From NCBI RefSeq assembly GCF_018691265.1, contig NW_024881316.1, positions 21,491,819-21,555,818 on the forward strand: a stretch of DNA of 64,000 nt, written 5' to 3'. Shown here piece by piece: positions 1-12,249 of the stretch; the stretch's first letter is position 1; each line of letters starts with the position of its first letter. The stretch comes from Tyto alba (taxonomy: Eukaryota; Chordata; Aves; Strigiformes; Tytonidae). The position numbers and the translations under genes were made by a program. The notes below the pieces were generated by a model. That model was not told where the DNA came from. It did no database searches and saw nothing but the letters and a program-made list of their open reading frames with translations.

Positions 1-3000
1 TAGCTACAGAGTAAGACTGACTGAAAAGAAATGCTGAACATTTTAATTAACATTTATTATTACTGTTGTTGTTACTGTTGCTGTCCCACATAGCTGGCTG
101 GGATGAAAAAAAATCTTCTGAAAAATTAGAAATAGAATGAAAACAAGCACTTTCTAAAAGAAATGAGAGCTGTTCTCTTACGATGACATAAATCAAGTTA
201 AACAGGTCTTGTGATTTAGGAAAGTATAAGGCATTTATTATTAATACAAAATCAAAGATGACAATTAACCTGCATTGTCAAGCAGTCAAAAATTTAATCT
301 CTTCAGGACTACTCACTGTCTCCTGTCGTGTCTGTTAACAAAGAGCCTTTTGTCAACATAAGTAGGGTATAAATTCAGCTACTACTAATTTAAGAATTAT
401 ATTAGTACCTACCTCCTGAAATTTAAATTTTCAGTTTAAATCTATTGTTTCCTATTTTACTAACCTGCACTGCTGAATATGTTCTTTGATGGTACTGATC
501 CAAGATTTTTAGTGATTATTTTAGAGATTATTTAGATATATTCTGGTAGATAAATGTTCTATTCATCCATGATATCTTCATACATCTGATCTGCTTATTA
601 ACTTTGTACTGAGGTATGTTCACTTTGATGGTTTCAATTTGCAAGGAATAAGATCTGGCTAAACTCTCCTGAAGGCAAGTGACAATATATGTATTATACA
701 AAACTCTTCTGCAGTCTTTCTAGCAATCTGTTCATGTAATTTTTACATAGATTCGTATCCATGCTTGTTCTTAATTGAAAAGACATAATTAATTAAATAT
801 TAATAAAATCAGATTTTATGTTACATATTTTTTTTCATTCTGAAGTATCCTTAGTGCAGTTTACAAAACTATATGTAACAGATTAAAAAAAAAAAAAAAC
901 AAAAAAAAAAAAAAAAAAAATAAAACCCACCAAAGTATGCACGATACTGAAGCAAGAATGTGTATGTGTGTGCACACATGTAATGAGAGTCAATATGGAC
1001 AGATTATTCATTATTATAACTGGCACTAAGGAAAGATATTCTCATACATAAGGCTTAAATGGAAGTATCTTTGGCTTACTAGACCCTAATTAGGACTAGC
1101 TTGCTCACAGATTGATATTTTTATAGTAACTCTTTTTACATCTAAGAGATACTCAGTAATATAGAAGGATGTTATATTCCTAATGTATGAACCACTGAGT
1201 GAAAAATTTCTGGACTTTGCCATATGGAGGGTCAGAATTCATGATCATAAAGGCCCCTTCTGTTCTTAAAAGTCTGAGTCACAACCTATCTTCAGCACGG
1301 ATACACAATGGAAATTCCACATGGATATAATTGTACGTTCCCTTATTCTGTCTGGAACTGCATATGGCCATATACCACTTCACCAATACAGATGACTTAA
1401 AAACTTAAAAGATATATTTTTTTATCATTACAGTGCCTCACACAGAATACATTGTAAATTTCAAAATTTTTCTCCTAATTTTTAAACCTAGTAGTACTTT
1501 AAGCATATTTGAATATAGACATCTAAAAATTGCTTGCCAGACAAAGACTGTAATTGCTGTCTCTATGTAACTGTACATGGAAATGCTTGATATAAGAAGA
1601 AGTTTCTCTTGGGCCTTGGAGCTCACTTATGCTGCTAACATGTTTTAAACACTTTCTAACCCAAGCATAAACTGCCTTTCTTTTACATTTTTTTAAATAA
1701 TACCATTCATTAGTACAGGTGAAAGATCTCTACAATATTTCTCCACCAGGAAAAGACACAGTGAAGGAACGACATGCATTGGGTATATGCATTATGGTTA
1801 AATATCTTGGGTTTTTTTAATTAATGTGGTATTTTCAAATGTTATTTGAGTCTTTGAAACAGCTAAAAATATGAGAATGTTACAACTCAAAAAGAGAGTG
1901 AATTTGGAGAGTCAGGGGAAACTTTGGGAGTAATAGCATTTTCAAAATTTGCACAGCTGAAGAAAGGCATTAGAAGATAAATAAAAAGTATCTTCCAGAA
2001 ACAGAAAGCAAAACTGCTTGGAACAAATCTCCTTCTATTGCAGGCTACTACTGTTCATATATGGTAGGTCTTAGATTTCTTTTATATGCTTCACCTATAG
2101 AAATACGGAGACAGGAATGAGTATTTTTAGATCTGTGAAGGCAACTATGGGAAAGAACTTTCCACAAGGCAGGAAGTCTGAGATATCCAGCAACAGATCC
2201 ACGGCTGTAATTTAATGAAATGGAAAAGAGATAGTAACAAGGCAGATGATTGCAGCTTTCCAAAAACCTCCAGTGAACAAAATGAAGCATGTGGTGACAG
2301 CATGTGATACAAGAAAAGGGAATAGATTTAGCTCTGACAAATCCACTCTGTAATGGATCATGAATTTTGTCATCTATTCTCCCAGTAGCGGGCCCCATAC
2401 CCTTAGAACAATAGATTCATGTTCATGATCTGTGGCTGCAGCTGAAGACTGTTCAGGTGCAGAAGCAGCACACAGAGATGTAAACTATATTCTAACAGCA
2501 TCCCAGACAGCTCAAAAGCAACAACAGCAACCATTGGAACTAATGGCAGCCTCACAGCTGAAGTCTTCAGCTGGGGCAGGCTGCACTTCTACCAGGACAA
2601 CTAAAACAGGCCTGGAATGTAACTGGTGGGTCTGTTTGACGGATGCTTAGAGGCAAATGCAGAACAGGGACAATGAGATTTGAATCAGCTGAGGCCTGTT
2701 GGGGTTTTTCTGGGGATCTGTGGGCTTTTGTTTATTTGTTTGTTTAGAAATGGGAAAATTTAATTGGATAAATGAGAAATCTGTAATCAGTGGTGGGAGT
2801 ATAATGGCAGAAGTTCTGGTGTTCTTCAATAACTAGCTATACTTTACAAAATTCTGGGTTTATAATCACCAGACAAATGGGCTGATTCCAGTTCAGCTTA
2901 GCCTCCAAGGAGCAAGTTTCAGACAGACTCAAATTACATGATCTAAAAACCAGCTCCTAGAAGAGTTGTTGCCCTCTAGTTTAGGGGTGTATCTAGTTGT

Positions 3001-3486
3001 AATAGAGATTTTTATACAAAATGCATATCAACAAAAATGCCAGTAATCTGACAATTGAAGAATGAGAAGATGATATTCTGACAGTATTCAAACACAAACT
3101 TGTATGTGCTCAGAAATTGTCTTCCTCATTGATCTGATACAGAAATCTGTTTCAGAGTTTCTCCTTTAAACTTTCCCCCTTTATTTTATTTCTGTAACTG
3201 TAACTATTTTCATCTATGTAAGCTTCCAGTTTTATTTCCTCAGTATGGTAATAGTGCACAAAATAAATGAACAGGATAAAAAGGTCAAAAATTAAGATAG
3301 GCAATTCCATACACTTTCAGTTTAAATTTTGGAAAAAAAATATGGCTTTGGTTATGCTATGCAGATCTGAAATAAGTTAAGAAGTTTGAGGAAGAGTTTT
3401 AGCTTTGCTAATTCTTAGCTGCAAGACAGATAAAAATACAGATATTCCTGTAGGTGAATGGAAATATGTGAAGTCATTTATTTCAA
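1..3486. other. Intronic AT-rich DNA upstream of the CR1
   Basis: No exon, RNA gene or full-length transposon is recognisable here. A long A-rich tract (mostly A with one C) lies at about 885-920. The stretch 2040-2700 is richer in G+C than its surroundings and carries short open frames on both strands, but these show no domain, no splice-site pair and no family resemblance. If the EYS reading of the window is right, this is the tail of the intron preceding the exon at 7384. Confidence 0.6.
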
Positions 3487-6400
3487 TAATCATAAAATCA
3501 TGGAATGGTTTGGGTTTGAAGAGACCATAAAGATCATCTAGTTCCAACCCTCCTTCCATGGGTAGGGACACATTCCAGTAGACCAGGTTGCTCAAAGCCC
3601 CATCCAACCTGGCCTTGAACACTTCCAGGGAGGGGACAGCCACAAGTTCTCTGTTTCGGTGTCTCACCACCCTCACAGTGAAGAATTTCTTCCTTATATC
3701 TAATCTAAATCTACCCTCTTTCACTTCAAAACCATTACCTGTCTTCCTATCTCTCTACTCCTTGATAAAGAGTCCCTCCCTGTCTTTCCTGGAGGCCCCA
3801 CTTTAAGTTCTGGAAGGCCTCTATAAAGTCTCCCTAGAGCCTTCTCTTCTCCAGGCTGAACAACACCAACTCTCTCAGCCTCACCTCATAGGGAGGTCCT
3901 CCAGCCCCTTGATCATCTCAGTGGCCTCCTCTGAATCCACTCAAGCAGGTCCATATCCTTATTCTGGTGGGGGCACCAGAGCTGAGCAGAGTACTGCGGG
4001 TGGGGTCTCACGAGAGTGGAGTAGAGGTGGAGAATCACCTCCCTCAACCTGCTGGCCACATTTCTCTTGATGCAGCCCAGGATATGGTTGGCTTTCTGGG
4101 CTGTGAGCACACGTTGATGGGTCATATTCAGTTTTCCATCCACTAATACTCCTAAGTTCTTCTCCACAGGGCTGCTCTCAATCCACTCATCGCCCAGCCT
4201 GTATTTGTGCTTGGGATTACCCCAAACTATGTGCAGAATGTTGCACTTTGCCTGGTTGAATTTCATGAGGTTCAGACAGGCCCACCTCTGAAGTCTGTCA
4301 AGGTCTCTCTGGATGGCATCCCTTCCCTCCAACCTGTCGACCTCACCACACAGCTTAGTATTGTCAGCAAACCTGCTATCCTGATTGGGGATGGAATAGA
4401 GTTCATGTTCATTTTTGGTAGCTGGAGGAGTGCTCTCACTTCTGGGATAACTGCCGCGGTGTCTTTGTGTTTCGGGATCGCTAGCCAGGAGGGGGTGGGG
4501 TGTCTGTCGGCGGGTGGTGAGCAATTGCATTGTATATTACCCATTTATTATTTTGTTACTCTTATTAAACTGTTTCTATCTCAACCTGAGAATCTCCCTT
4601 TGCTCTCCAAATCCCTCCCCATTCCCAAGTGGAGGGAGGGTGGGCTCAAACCACGACACCTGCTGAGGGTACATTCAATCCCACTGTCCATGTCATCAAC
4701 CAATATGTCAAAAAGGACCGCTTCCAATACCGACCCTTGTGGAATGCCACTCATCACGGCTCTCCACTTGGACATTGAGCTGTTGACCCCAACTATTTGA
4801 GTGCAACCATTGAACAAATTCCTTATCTACCAAGTGGTCCATCCATCAAATCCATGTCTCTCCAATTAAGAGACAAAGATGTCATTTAGGACATTGTCAA
4901 ATGATTTGCACAAGTCCAGGTAGATGACATCAGTTGCTCTCCCCTTACCCACCAGTGCTGTAACCTCATCAGAGAAAGTCACCAAATTCAGCAGGTACGA
5001 TTTGCCCTTAGTGAACCCATGTTGGCTGTCACCAATCACCTCCTTATTTTCCATGTGCTCTATCATAGTTTCCAGGAGGATCTGCTCCATGATCTTGTCA
5101 GGCACAGAGGTGAGACTGACTGGCCTGTAGTTCCCTGGGTCTTCCTTTTTTCCCCCTTTTTCAAAATGCGGGCTATGTTTCCCCCTTTCAGGTCAGCAGA
5201 AACTTCACCAGACTGCCATGACTTCTGAAATATGGTGGATAGTGGCTTAGCCACTTCATCCACCAGTTCCCTCAGGACCCATGATTGCATCTCATCAGGT
5301 CCCACGGACTTGTGAACCTTCAGGTTCCTCAGATAGTGTTGAATCTGAACTTTTCCTACAGTGAGTAGTTCATTCATTCTCCCAGTTCCTTCCTTTCCCT
5401 TCTGTATCTTTGGTGGTGTGGCTGGAGCCCTTGCCAGTGAAGACTGAGGTAAAAAGCCATTAAGTACCTCAGCTTTCTCCATATCCTGGGTAACCATGTC
5501 TCCTGTTTCCTTCCAGAGAGGGTTCACATTTTTCCTAGTCTTTCTTTTATCACTGATGTTCCTATAGAAGACTTCCTTGTTGTCCTTGATGTTCCTGGCC
5601 AGATTGAATTCTGTCAGTGCTTTGGCTTTCCTAACGTTATCCATGGCTGCCTGAACAGTTTCTCTGTATTCCTCCAAAGATAAATTCCCTTACTTTCACC
5701 CTCTGTAGGCTTTCTTTTTGTGTTTGAGTTTGTCCTGGAGCTCATCGTTCATCTGTGTTGGCCTCTTGTTTTTTTTGTCTGACTTACTCTTTGCTGGGAT
5801 GCATTGCTCCTGACTTTGGAAGAGGTGATCCTTGAATATTAACCAGCTTTCTTGAGCCCCTCTTCCCTCCAAGACTTCATTCCAAGGTACTCTATGAAGC
5901 AGATCCCTGAAGAGGCCAAAGTCTGCTCTCCTGAAGTCCAGCACAGTGAGCTTGCTGTGTTCCCTCCTTGCTGCCCTAAAGATCTTGAACTCCACCATTT
6001 CATGCTCACTGCATCCTAAGCTGCCCTTGATCTTCACACTCCCCACTCGCCCCTCCTTCTTGATGAAAAAAAGGTCCAGCACAGCAGCTCTTATCCTTGG
6101 CTCCTCCATCAACTGGAGAAGGAAGTCATCATCAATGCATTCCAGGAACCTCTTGGATTGTTTATGCCCTGTTGTGCTGTCCCTCCAACAGATATCTGAC
6201 TAGCCAAAGTCCCCCATGAGGACCAGGGCTTGTGAATGTGTGGCTGTTCCTATATGGTTATAGAGGCCGTCATCCAGTTGGTCTTTCTGGTAAAGTGGCC
6301 TGCAGCAGACCCCCACTATAATGTCACCCTTCCCTGCCCTCCCTTTAGTCCTGACCCATAAGTTCTCAGTTGGCTCCTCATCCATCCCCAGGCAGAGCTC

Positions 6401-6985
6401 CATGCACTCCAGCTAGTTACTGACATAGAGAATGACACCCGCTCCTCGTCTCCCATGCCTATCCATCCTAAAGAGCCTGTATCCTTCCATCCTAACACTC
6501 CAGTCAGTGGAGCCATCACACCACATCTCTGTGATGCCAATAAGATCATACCCTTGCAGGTGTGCACACATGTCCAGCTCCTCTTGTTTATTCCCCATGT
6601 TATGTGTTTGCATAGAGGCATTTAAGTTGCATCCCTGCCCCCCTCTGCCCCAAATGAAGCTGATTTAGTGTCTGGAATTCCTTTGTTCTGCTCTTCAAAT
6701 GCTCTCCTGCTGGCCCATGATCCCACTCCAGTCTCTGGGAATCTACTGCTGTCACTGGCATCAATCTGGTAAGAATGGGATGGATTGAGGTTCCCCTCCC
6801 CCAGCAACTTTAATATAAAGCCATCCTCACCACCTTGGCAAGCCAATGCCTGAAGACACTCTTCCCCTTCTCTGACAGATGGACCCCATTAGCCCCCAGT
6901 AGACCAGGTTTCTCAAAGTGTATCCCATGGTCTGAGAAACCAAACCCCTGCCTGTAGCACCAGTCCCATAAAAGAATATATTCAT
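3487..6985 (-). mobile_element. 5'-truncated CR1 LINE retrotransposon, degraded
   Basis: A long CR1 (chicken repeat 1) copy reads right to left. Near 6810-6985 the minus strand encodes the end of the ORF1 esterase-like region (motif LSEKGKSVFRHWL). Pieces of the endonuclease follow (about 6200-6613, with GITEMWCDGSTDW and LMGDFG motifs), then the reverse transcriptase: [13 protein letters not shown] and DLCKSFDNV at about 4866-5105, and GIPQGSVL at about 4581-4817. The catalytic box reads FADN instead of FADD, on the far side of an inserted LTR (4377-4658). The C-terminal part runs to about 3913, and the 3' UTR ends near 3487 with the inverse of the usual CR1 terminal repeat. Stops and frameshifts throughout mean it is inactive. 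The left edge is well defined; the right (5') edge is approximate. Confidence 0.95.
4377..4658 (+). mobile_element. Short solo LTR (ERVL-type) nested in the CR1
   Basis: The CR1 reading is interrupted by foreign sequence starting TATCCTGATTGG and ending AACCACGACA. It is flanked by the exact 5-bp direct repeat CCTGC (4372-4376 and 4659-4663), which fits the 5-bp target duplications of ERVL-type elements. Both ends and the ATTAAACTGTTTCTATCTCA block near 4565 match the longer LTR at 12250-12868, so the two belong to one family. This copy is only 282 bp. It lacks the middle third, including the region that holds the CCAAT and TATA motifs in the longer copy. It postdates the CR1 insertion. Confidence 0.85.
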
Positions 6986-7286
6986 GTTTCACTCTTGTTT
7001 GCTAATTTACATCTCTACAGAAATAGAAGTAAGCAAATATTAACTTCCCTGATATATGTTCAGTAGAATATAATTGTAAAGTCCATATAATCTGAATTGT
7101 GTTTCTTTATTGTAAAACTATTTATTTTCTTTTTTCTCTACTTTGAGAAACAACAGTCTAAAACAGTTCATACCCATTTTATACTATGTATTTATATATA
7201 TGTGAGGATTGATTATAGTTACCCATAGCTTTTTTTGACTGACACTCAATAAAAGGATTTACATTTTAATAGGTCTTGTGTTTAGG

Positions 7287-7344
7287 TTTGTTTGTTTTGT
7301 TTTGTTTTGTTTTGTTTTGTTTTGTTTTGTTTTGTTTTGTTTTG

Positions 7345-7370
<26 letters not shown>
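7287..7370 (+). repeat. (TTTTG)n pentanucleotide microsatellite, about 16 units
   Basis: An almost perfect TTTTG array runs straight into the T-rich end of the intron (TTTTTTCTGACAG) and stops 13 bp before the first EYS exon. It therefore makes up the polypyrimidine tract and the probable branch-point zone of that splice acceptor. Confidence 0.97.
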
Positions 7371-7375
<5 letters not shown>

Positions 7376-7383
7376 TCTGACAG

Positions 7384-7508
7384 GATGGGAAGGCCTCCAT
7401 TGTGAGTTGGATGTTGATGAGTGCATATCCGACCCATGCATACATGGCATCTGTGTTCAGAAGGACCCCAGCTCTGGTTACTCCTGCTTTTGCAAGCCAG
7501 GATTTGTG
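7384..7508 (+). CDS. EYS: EYS-like exon encoding EGF repeats (probable human exon 24 equivalent)
   Basis: Internal exon of 125 bp. The acceptor is CTGACAG and the donor is GTGAGA, and the frame is open throughout. It is entered in phase 1 and left in phase 0. It encodes the close of one EGF module (WEGLHCE) and then a new EGF beginning DVDECISDPC, with GIC, SCFC and KPGF in the right order. The sixth cysteine lies at the start of the next exon. The DVDE start is typical of calcium-binding EGF repeats. EYS is a secreted matrix protein of photoreceptors built from tandem EGF repeats, a spacer and laminin-G domains. The assignment rests on the EGF-then-Ser/Thr-rich-spacer order, the phase pattern and the large introns. 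Another EGF-rich secreted protein cannot be excluded without a database search. Confidence 0.78.
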
Positions 7509-9968
7509 GTGAGATGCTTATAATCTTTTTTCTCATTCCCTTAACCTGACTATTCACTGTTGCACAGAAAATACTGTATATTATCCCTTTCCTTTTTAAC
7601 CTCACTCAGATAAAACCTGACCTTTCTGAAAAATACAGTCTTTAGTAATTGTTATTTCTTTATTTTGTTTGTTTATTTTACTAACAGGAGCTTTCATATT
7701 CCAGAGAAATAGTTACCTAGTATCTACAAAAAGTGGAAAAGTGTGAGTGTATATAATGGCTTTGTCAGTCATCAGAATACATTAATATTTTAAACACTTA
7801 TATTTTTTTTTACATAGGAATTAATATTTTTATTTCACATACTAATTAATATTTTTACATACTAAGAGGACTCGTACTTGAAACTATTGTATACAGACAG
7901 ATATTTTGAAAACAATTTCCCTGAAACTAAATCAAACAATTCCTTTGAAAGCTTGACCCTGTGGGCTTTGGACCTATGTTTTATTCTCTCTATCATACCA
8001 AAATAATTCTTTGAGGGTGGCTAAATGCCACTGTTATATTCATCTAAGGTTGAAATTTCCATGCTGCCACCACCTTTTCATGACAGTTGTTTCTGTACTT
8101 GAAGATATGTGGTTGGTACCTGCAATTTAAGCTTGTGCTTTACCCCATCATATTCCATGTTTAACTTTATAGTATCATTTAATAGTTTGGGGTTAGTAAC
8201 AAGGAGAGAAAGGAGTACACGATTTTTTTTTTTTTTTTTCTTACTTCTTACTTACTTAATTCTTATCTCTACAGCTCTAAGCTTTAAATTGTTATTTGAA
8301 TACCTTTTTTTTATGACAGTGATGTTTATTTTAATATCTATGCACCATTTATTTGGTGTATTTATGTCTGTCAAATAGAGGGAACAGATTATTGCAAGTA
8401 AGATTCAGGTTTACCTTCATATTCTCTTTGCAACCAAGTCAAGAAAGAAATAAATAACTTTTCAGACCTTAGCCAGTTTCAGGGCTTCTTTCTACAGCAT
8501 AAGATTCTCATTTATGGTCAATAAGGGAAAACTAACAAAGCAATAGCATGGAAAAAAAGTTTTTCTAAAAAGTGAAACACACTTCTGTCTTCACTTCTTC
8601 TCAGGCACAATATTAATCTCTCTCCCATGACCATTCTCTCAAGGAGATCCCCAGTACATACCAGCACATGTCAAGGAGCACAACTGTCAAGTGGGCTGCT
8701 CCACAAGGGAAGGCAGGCCAGGAGCCAAGAGCAGCAAGGTAGACAGGGGCAATGATGCAAGGATTCCCACAGCACCTGAGCATGGAAAGCAAAGCAAGAC
8801 CAGTGATGGTGGTATCCATCCAGAAGGTTCTCCCAGAAGTCCAGGTACTGCCAGACAAGTCCATGATCATGAAGCAAGTCTAAGGTTAAGCCAGGAAGTC
8901 AAGGCAGCAAGGCAAGTTCAGGATCAACAAAGTACTGGGCTTACTATATCAGGCTTTAGCTTCATTGTAAGCTCAGTCAAGGACCAAGGGTAAGGGCTTG
9001 AGATTAAATGCAGCTTCTGAGCTCAAGTATGAAGCCCCAGATGAGACATCTCACACATCTTTCTCACAGCTTAGTTCTTTTCACATCAGGCTGGACTGAG
9101 GTTACACAGCTGCACCATATCAGAGCTGAACTTGAGCACAGGGAGCTGAACCTATAAGTGTGCAGGAACAGGTTGCAGAGCTGGATTGCAGAAAATTATG
9201 AAGCTGATCAGGGCCTTGACAATAATATGTTCAAGTCTAAAATACCAGAAGACTGTTGTTAGTGCTCTTGCCACAGGACATTTCTAAGTCCTCCACATGC
9301 ACCCTCCTAACCATTCAGAGTGGAACTTCCAATTCTAATCAAACTTCATACCAAGTGGTCCATCATTAGTAGTAAATGAGGAAATTTTGGTGCAAACATG
9401 GAACCAAATAATAGGCTTTATATGTTACCTTTATAGGTAACTGAAACTGCAATATTTTCGGGAACTTTTACATCCACTTCCAGAATAAAAGGTTATAAAT
9501 TCCCTGAGTCTGCATCCATATTTGCCACAATCCTAAACATGGAGAAAGGATTCAGTGTAACCTTGTTAACCTCAATATAGTTGTAAATCTTTCCTAGACT
9601 CAGAAGACTCATTATATCTGAACTCAGCAGTGGGAAAGCATCCCAGGGTTTGTTTGGGTTTTTTTGGCTAAGACTCACTTCTGGTGTTAATTTAAATGAG
9701 AAAAAATATAATATCCCATGCGTTCTAGATTTAAAGAATACCAGTTCCACCAACTTCCTTCTTTATTTTTCCTCCCCTATTTGCTTACAATGTAAGCAAA
9801 GTCTGGGACCAGTAAGTTCTTTATTTATGTAAGATATCCTTATAAAAATCAACATAGAAAGGATTGTGTGGAGGCAGAGGTTTTCTCTAAATAAAGTAAA
9901 CTTTTCTCAAATTCCTCTGGGGGATAATAGAGGGAGGGCAAAGGTCAGTTTGGATGTGGCAATGAATT
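7509..9968 (+). other. EYS-like intron, first part
   Basis: Start of the 7.2-kb intron between the two intact exons. It is mostly featureless AT-rich sequence with a T-run near 8224-8240. An unclassified GC-richer block at about 8590-9240 is listed separately. No exon is recognised. Confidence 0.6.
8590..9240. repeat. Unclassified GC-richer block, possible old repeat
   Basis: This segment has a base composition unlike its flanks and is full of short CAGG, GGCAG and CCAGG-like words spaced irregularly. A 100-codon frame crosses it on the plus strand at 8691-8990 and 85 codons are open on the minus strand, but neither looks like a known protein. It could be a decayed LTR or other interspersed repeat. 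No terminal repeats or target duplication were found. Confidence 0.3.
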
Positions 9969-10960
9969 CATATCTCTCTTGTACTGGGAAGCCCAGAACA
10001 GGATGCCGTATTCCAGGTGTGGCCTTATGAGTGCTGAGTAGATGTGAGGGATCACCTCCCTCAGCCTGTTGGTAATGGTTTTCCTAATGCAGCCAATGAT
10101 TTTCTTGGTCTTCTTCGCTACAAGTGCACATTGCTGGCTCGTATAATTTGTTGTCCACCAAGACCCCTAGATCCTTCTCTGCAAATCTGCTTTCTAGTGT
10201 GTCAGCCCCCCATCAGGTACAGGGGCAAGGGGTTCTTCCATCCCAGGTACAAGACTTTGCATGTCCCTCTACTGAGGTTCCTGATGTTCCTGTCAGCACA
10301 ATTCTCTGGCCTCTCAAGGTCAGCATAAATGTAATATATCTGGCATGTCAATAACTCTTCCCAATTTTGTATCATGTGAAAACTTGCTGAGGGTGCACTC
10401 TGTCATGTCATCCATTACTACAGAGATTAAGTATTATTGGACCTAGTATGAACCCCTGGGGTACGTTATTAATGACTGGTCTCCAGCAGGGCATCATGTT
10501 GCTGATCACTGAACACAGACCTTCGAGGATGGCAGTTCAGCCAGTTTTCATTCCATCTCACTGTCCACTCATCTAGTCCATACTTTTGTCAGCTTGTCTG
10601 TGAGAATGTTATGACCGAAAGTGTTGAAAGCCTCACTGAAGTTGAGACAGACAGCATCCACTGCTCTCTCTTCATCCACCAAGCCAGTCATATCTTCATA
10701 GAGGGCTTCTGGGTTGGTAAAGCACTATATCTCCTTCATAGCTCTATGCGAACTATTCCTAATCACCCTCTTGTCCTTCCTGTGCCTAGTAATGGTTTCC
10801 AGGTGTCATTGTTTCATCAGCCTCCCAGGAAATGAAGTGAGGCTGACTGGCCTGTAGTCCTCTGGATCTTCCTTTTTGCCTTTCTTGAAGACAGGAGTGA
10901 CATATGCATTCTTCCGGTCACCAGGAGTTTCTCCCACTTGCAGTGACTATTTGCCCACAA
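9969..10960 (-). mobile_element. Old CR1 LINE fragment, RT C-terminal region
   Basis: The minus strand carries diverged CR1 sequence. The plus-strand text shows the usual inverted CR1 landmarks: the 'beginning of RT C-terminus' words near 9995-10085 (GGGATCACCTCCCTCAGCCT), the region inverse to the primer and palm motifs at 10400-10640, and the upstream RT start at 10840-10900 (GAGGCTGACTGGCCTGTAGT). It lacks the CR1 3' UTR, so it is truncated or broken at both ends. It is more diverged than the copy at 3487-6985, so probably an older subfamily. No intact ORF remains. Confidence 0.85.
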
Positions 10961-12249
10961 TTTTGTAAAATTGGTATTTATCATAAAGGCTAGGTAGGTT
11001 GAAAATAGATTTTACTAATGCATATAATATGTCTAAATTTACTGACAGACTATCTCAAGAAGGAAGGGACTAGCCCATTGGAATGAATGAAATTTCTTTG
11101 TAGGGTGCTTTCTACAGAGTACCATGGATACTTCCCCACAGTCCATAGCACCTACTCTCTTTTTGTCTTCAAAAGCAGGCTAGCATTCAAAGCAAGGCGA
11201 AGTGACAATGAAGGATATATCAGTTGAGAGACAGAGGTTTTTTATACAGAAAACAGTCATATACACGTTAAAATAATCTAATTTTTTTCATTAAATATTT
11301 ACACTTAACCTGCATGAACAATTGTGACGGAGTAGATAAATTACACTATTTTTTTAGTATTTATTCCTCACAAAAAAAACATCTTCTGAATGCCAAATAA
11401 AACCTTGAGAGAGGAAGCTTAAAATCTGTATAAAGAAATTATTTTTTCACTCAGTGTAAAGTTCATTGGTTCAGTGTTGCATGATTGTGTAGAGACAAAA
11501 AGTACAAATAAGTCCAAAAATGTGTTAAAAGGAGGATAGGTTCACCATTATTCAAATTAATCTTCAGAATATTACTCTGGCTTAGGGAGTCTTTGAATTA
11601 CTCGTTGCCAGAAGTTGGAATGGTATATTTGGTGAACTATCAGATGCAAACTCTGCTTGTTTTCTTCCTGTATTCTTCCCCAAGTATTCATTAATAGTTC
11701 ACTGATGATGGAGCTAGATAGATATTTGACCCATGGGGTCAGCTTTTCTATTAGTACATGGCTTGGGTGTTAACTGTATAGTATGTTGCAGAACAAGCCC
11801 TTACAGAAGAAAACGTAACAAAACTTTGAAGTAGCTGGAACTGAAGATGTACTGTATTTGCCTTTATTCCATTATTCACTGTTCCATCTTCAGTCTCTCA
11901 GATTCCACTATGCTTTGGGAAGTCCATATTAGACAAAACATGAAAATGAAAATAGAAAAAATGTTTAACACAACTTTCTTCAGTATGAAAGATAAGGATT
12001 TAGGGTCTAAACAACTCAAGATGTGCATTTTGTAGGCCCCAATATGTTCTGGTTCCTAACCGTGAGTAAATGTGGTGTGGAAACAGTGGAACTCCCAGAG
12101 AAATAAATATTCAAGGAACTCCAGATACAGCGTGTGTTAAGTAAAACTTCTTTAGTCTATGTATGTATAGTTGTCTGAAATATGGATCATAAAGTATAGA
12201 TCATGAAGTTTCTCATAAATTTTGAGAAGCATAGCTAGTGGGATATGGA
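10961..12249 (+). other. Intronic DNA with no recognised feature
   Basis: AT-rich intron sequence between a CR1 fragment and a solo LTR. A 62-codon frame at 11847-12032 has no supporting splice sites or family resemblance. Confidence 0.55.

Noticed and set aside
4207..4800. 197-codon plus-strand frame across the CR1 and nested LTR
   Set aside because: Antisense shadow of the CR1 reverse transcriptase and LTR sequence; no protein family resemblance.
7278..7523. Continuous 81-codon plus-strand frame running through the (TTTTG)n array into the EGF exon
   Set aside because: The part before 7384 is microsatellite, and a canonical acceptor sits at 7381-7383; only the exon portion is coding.
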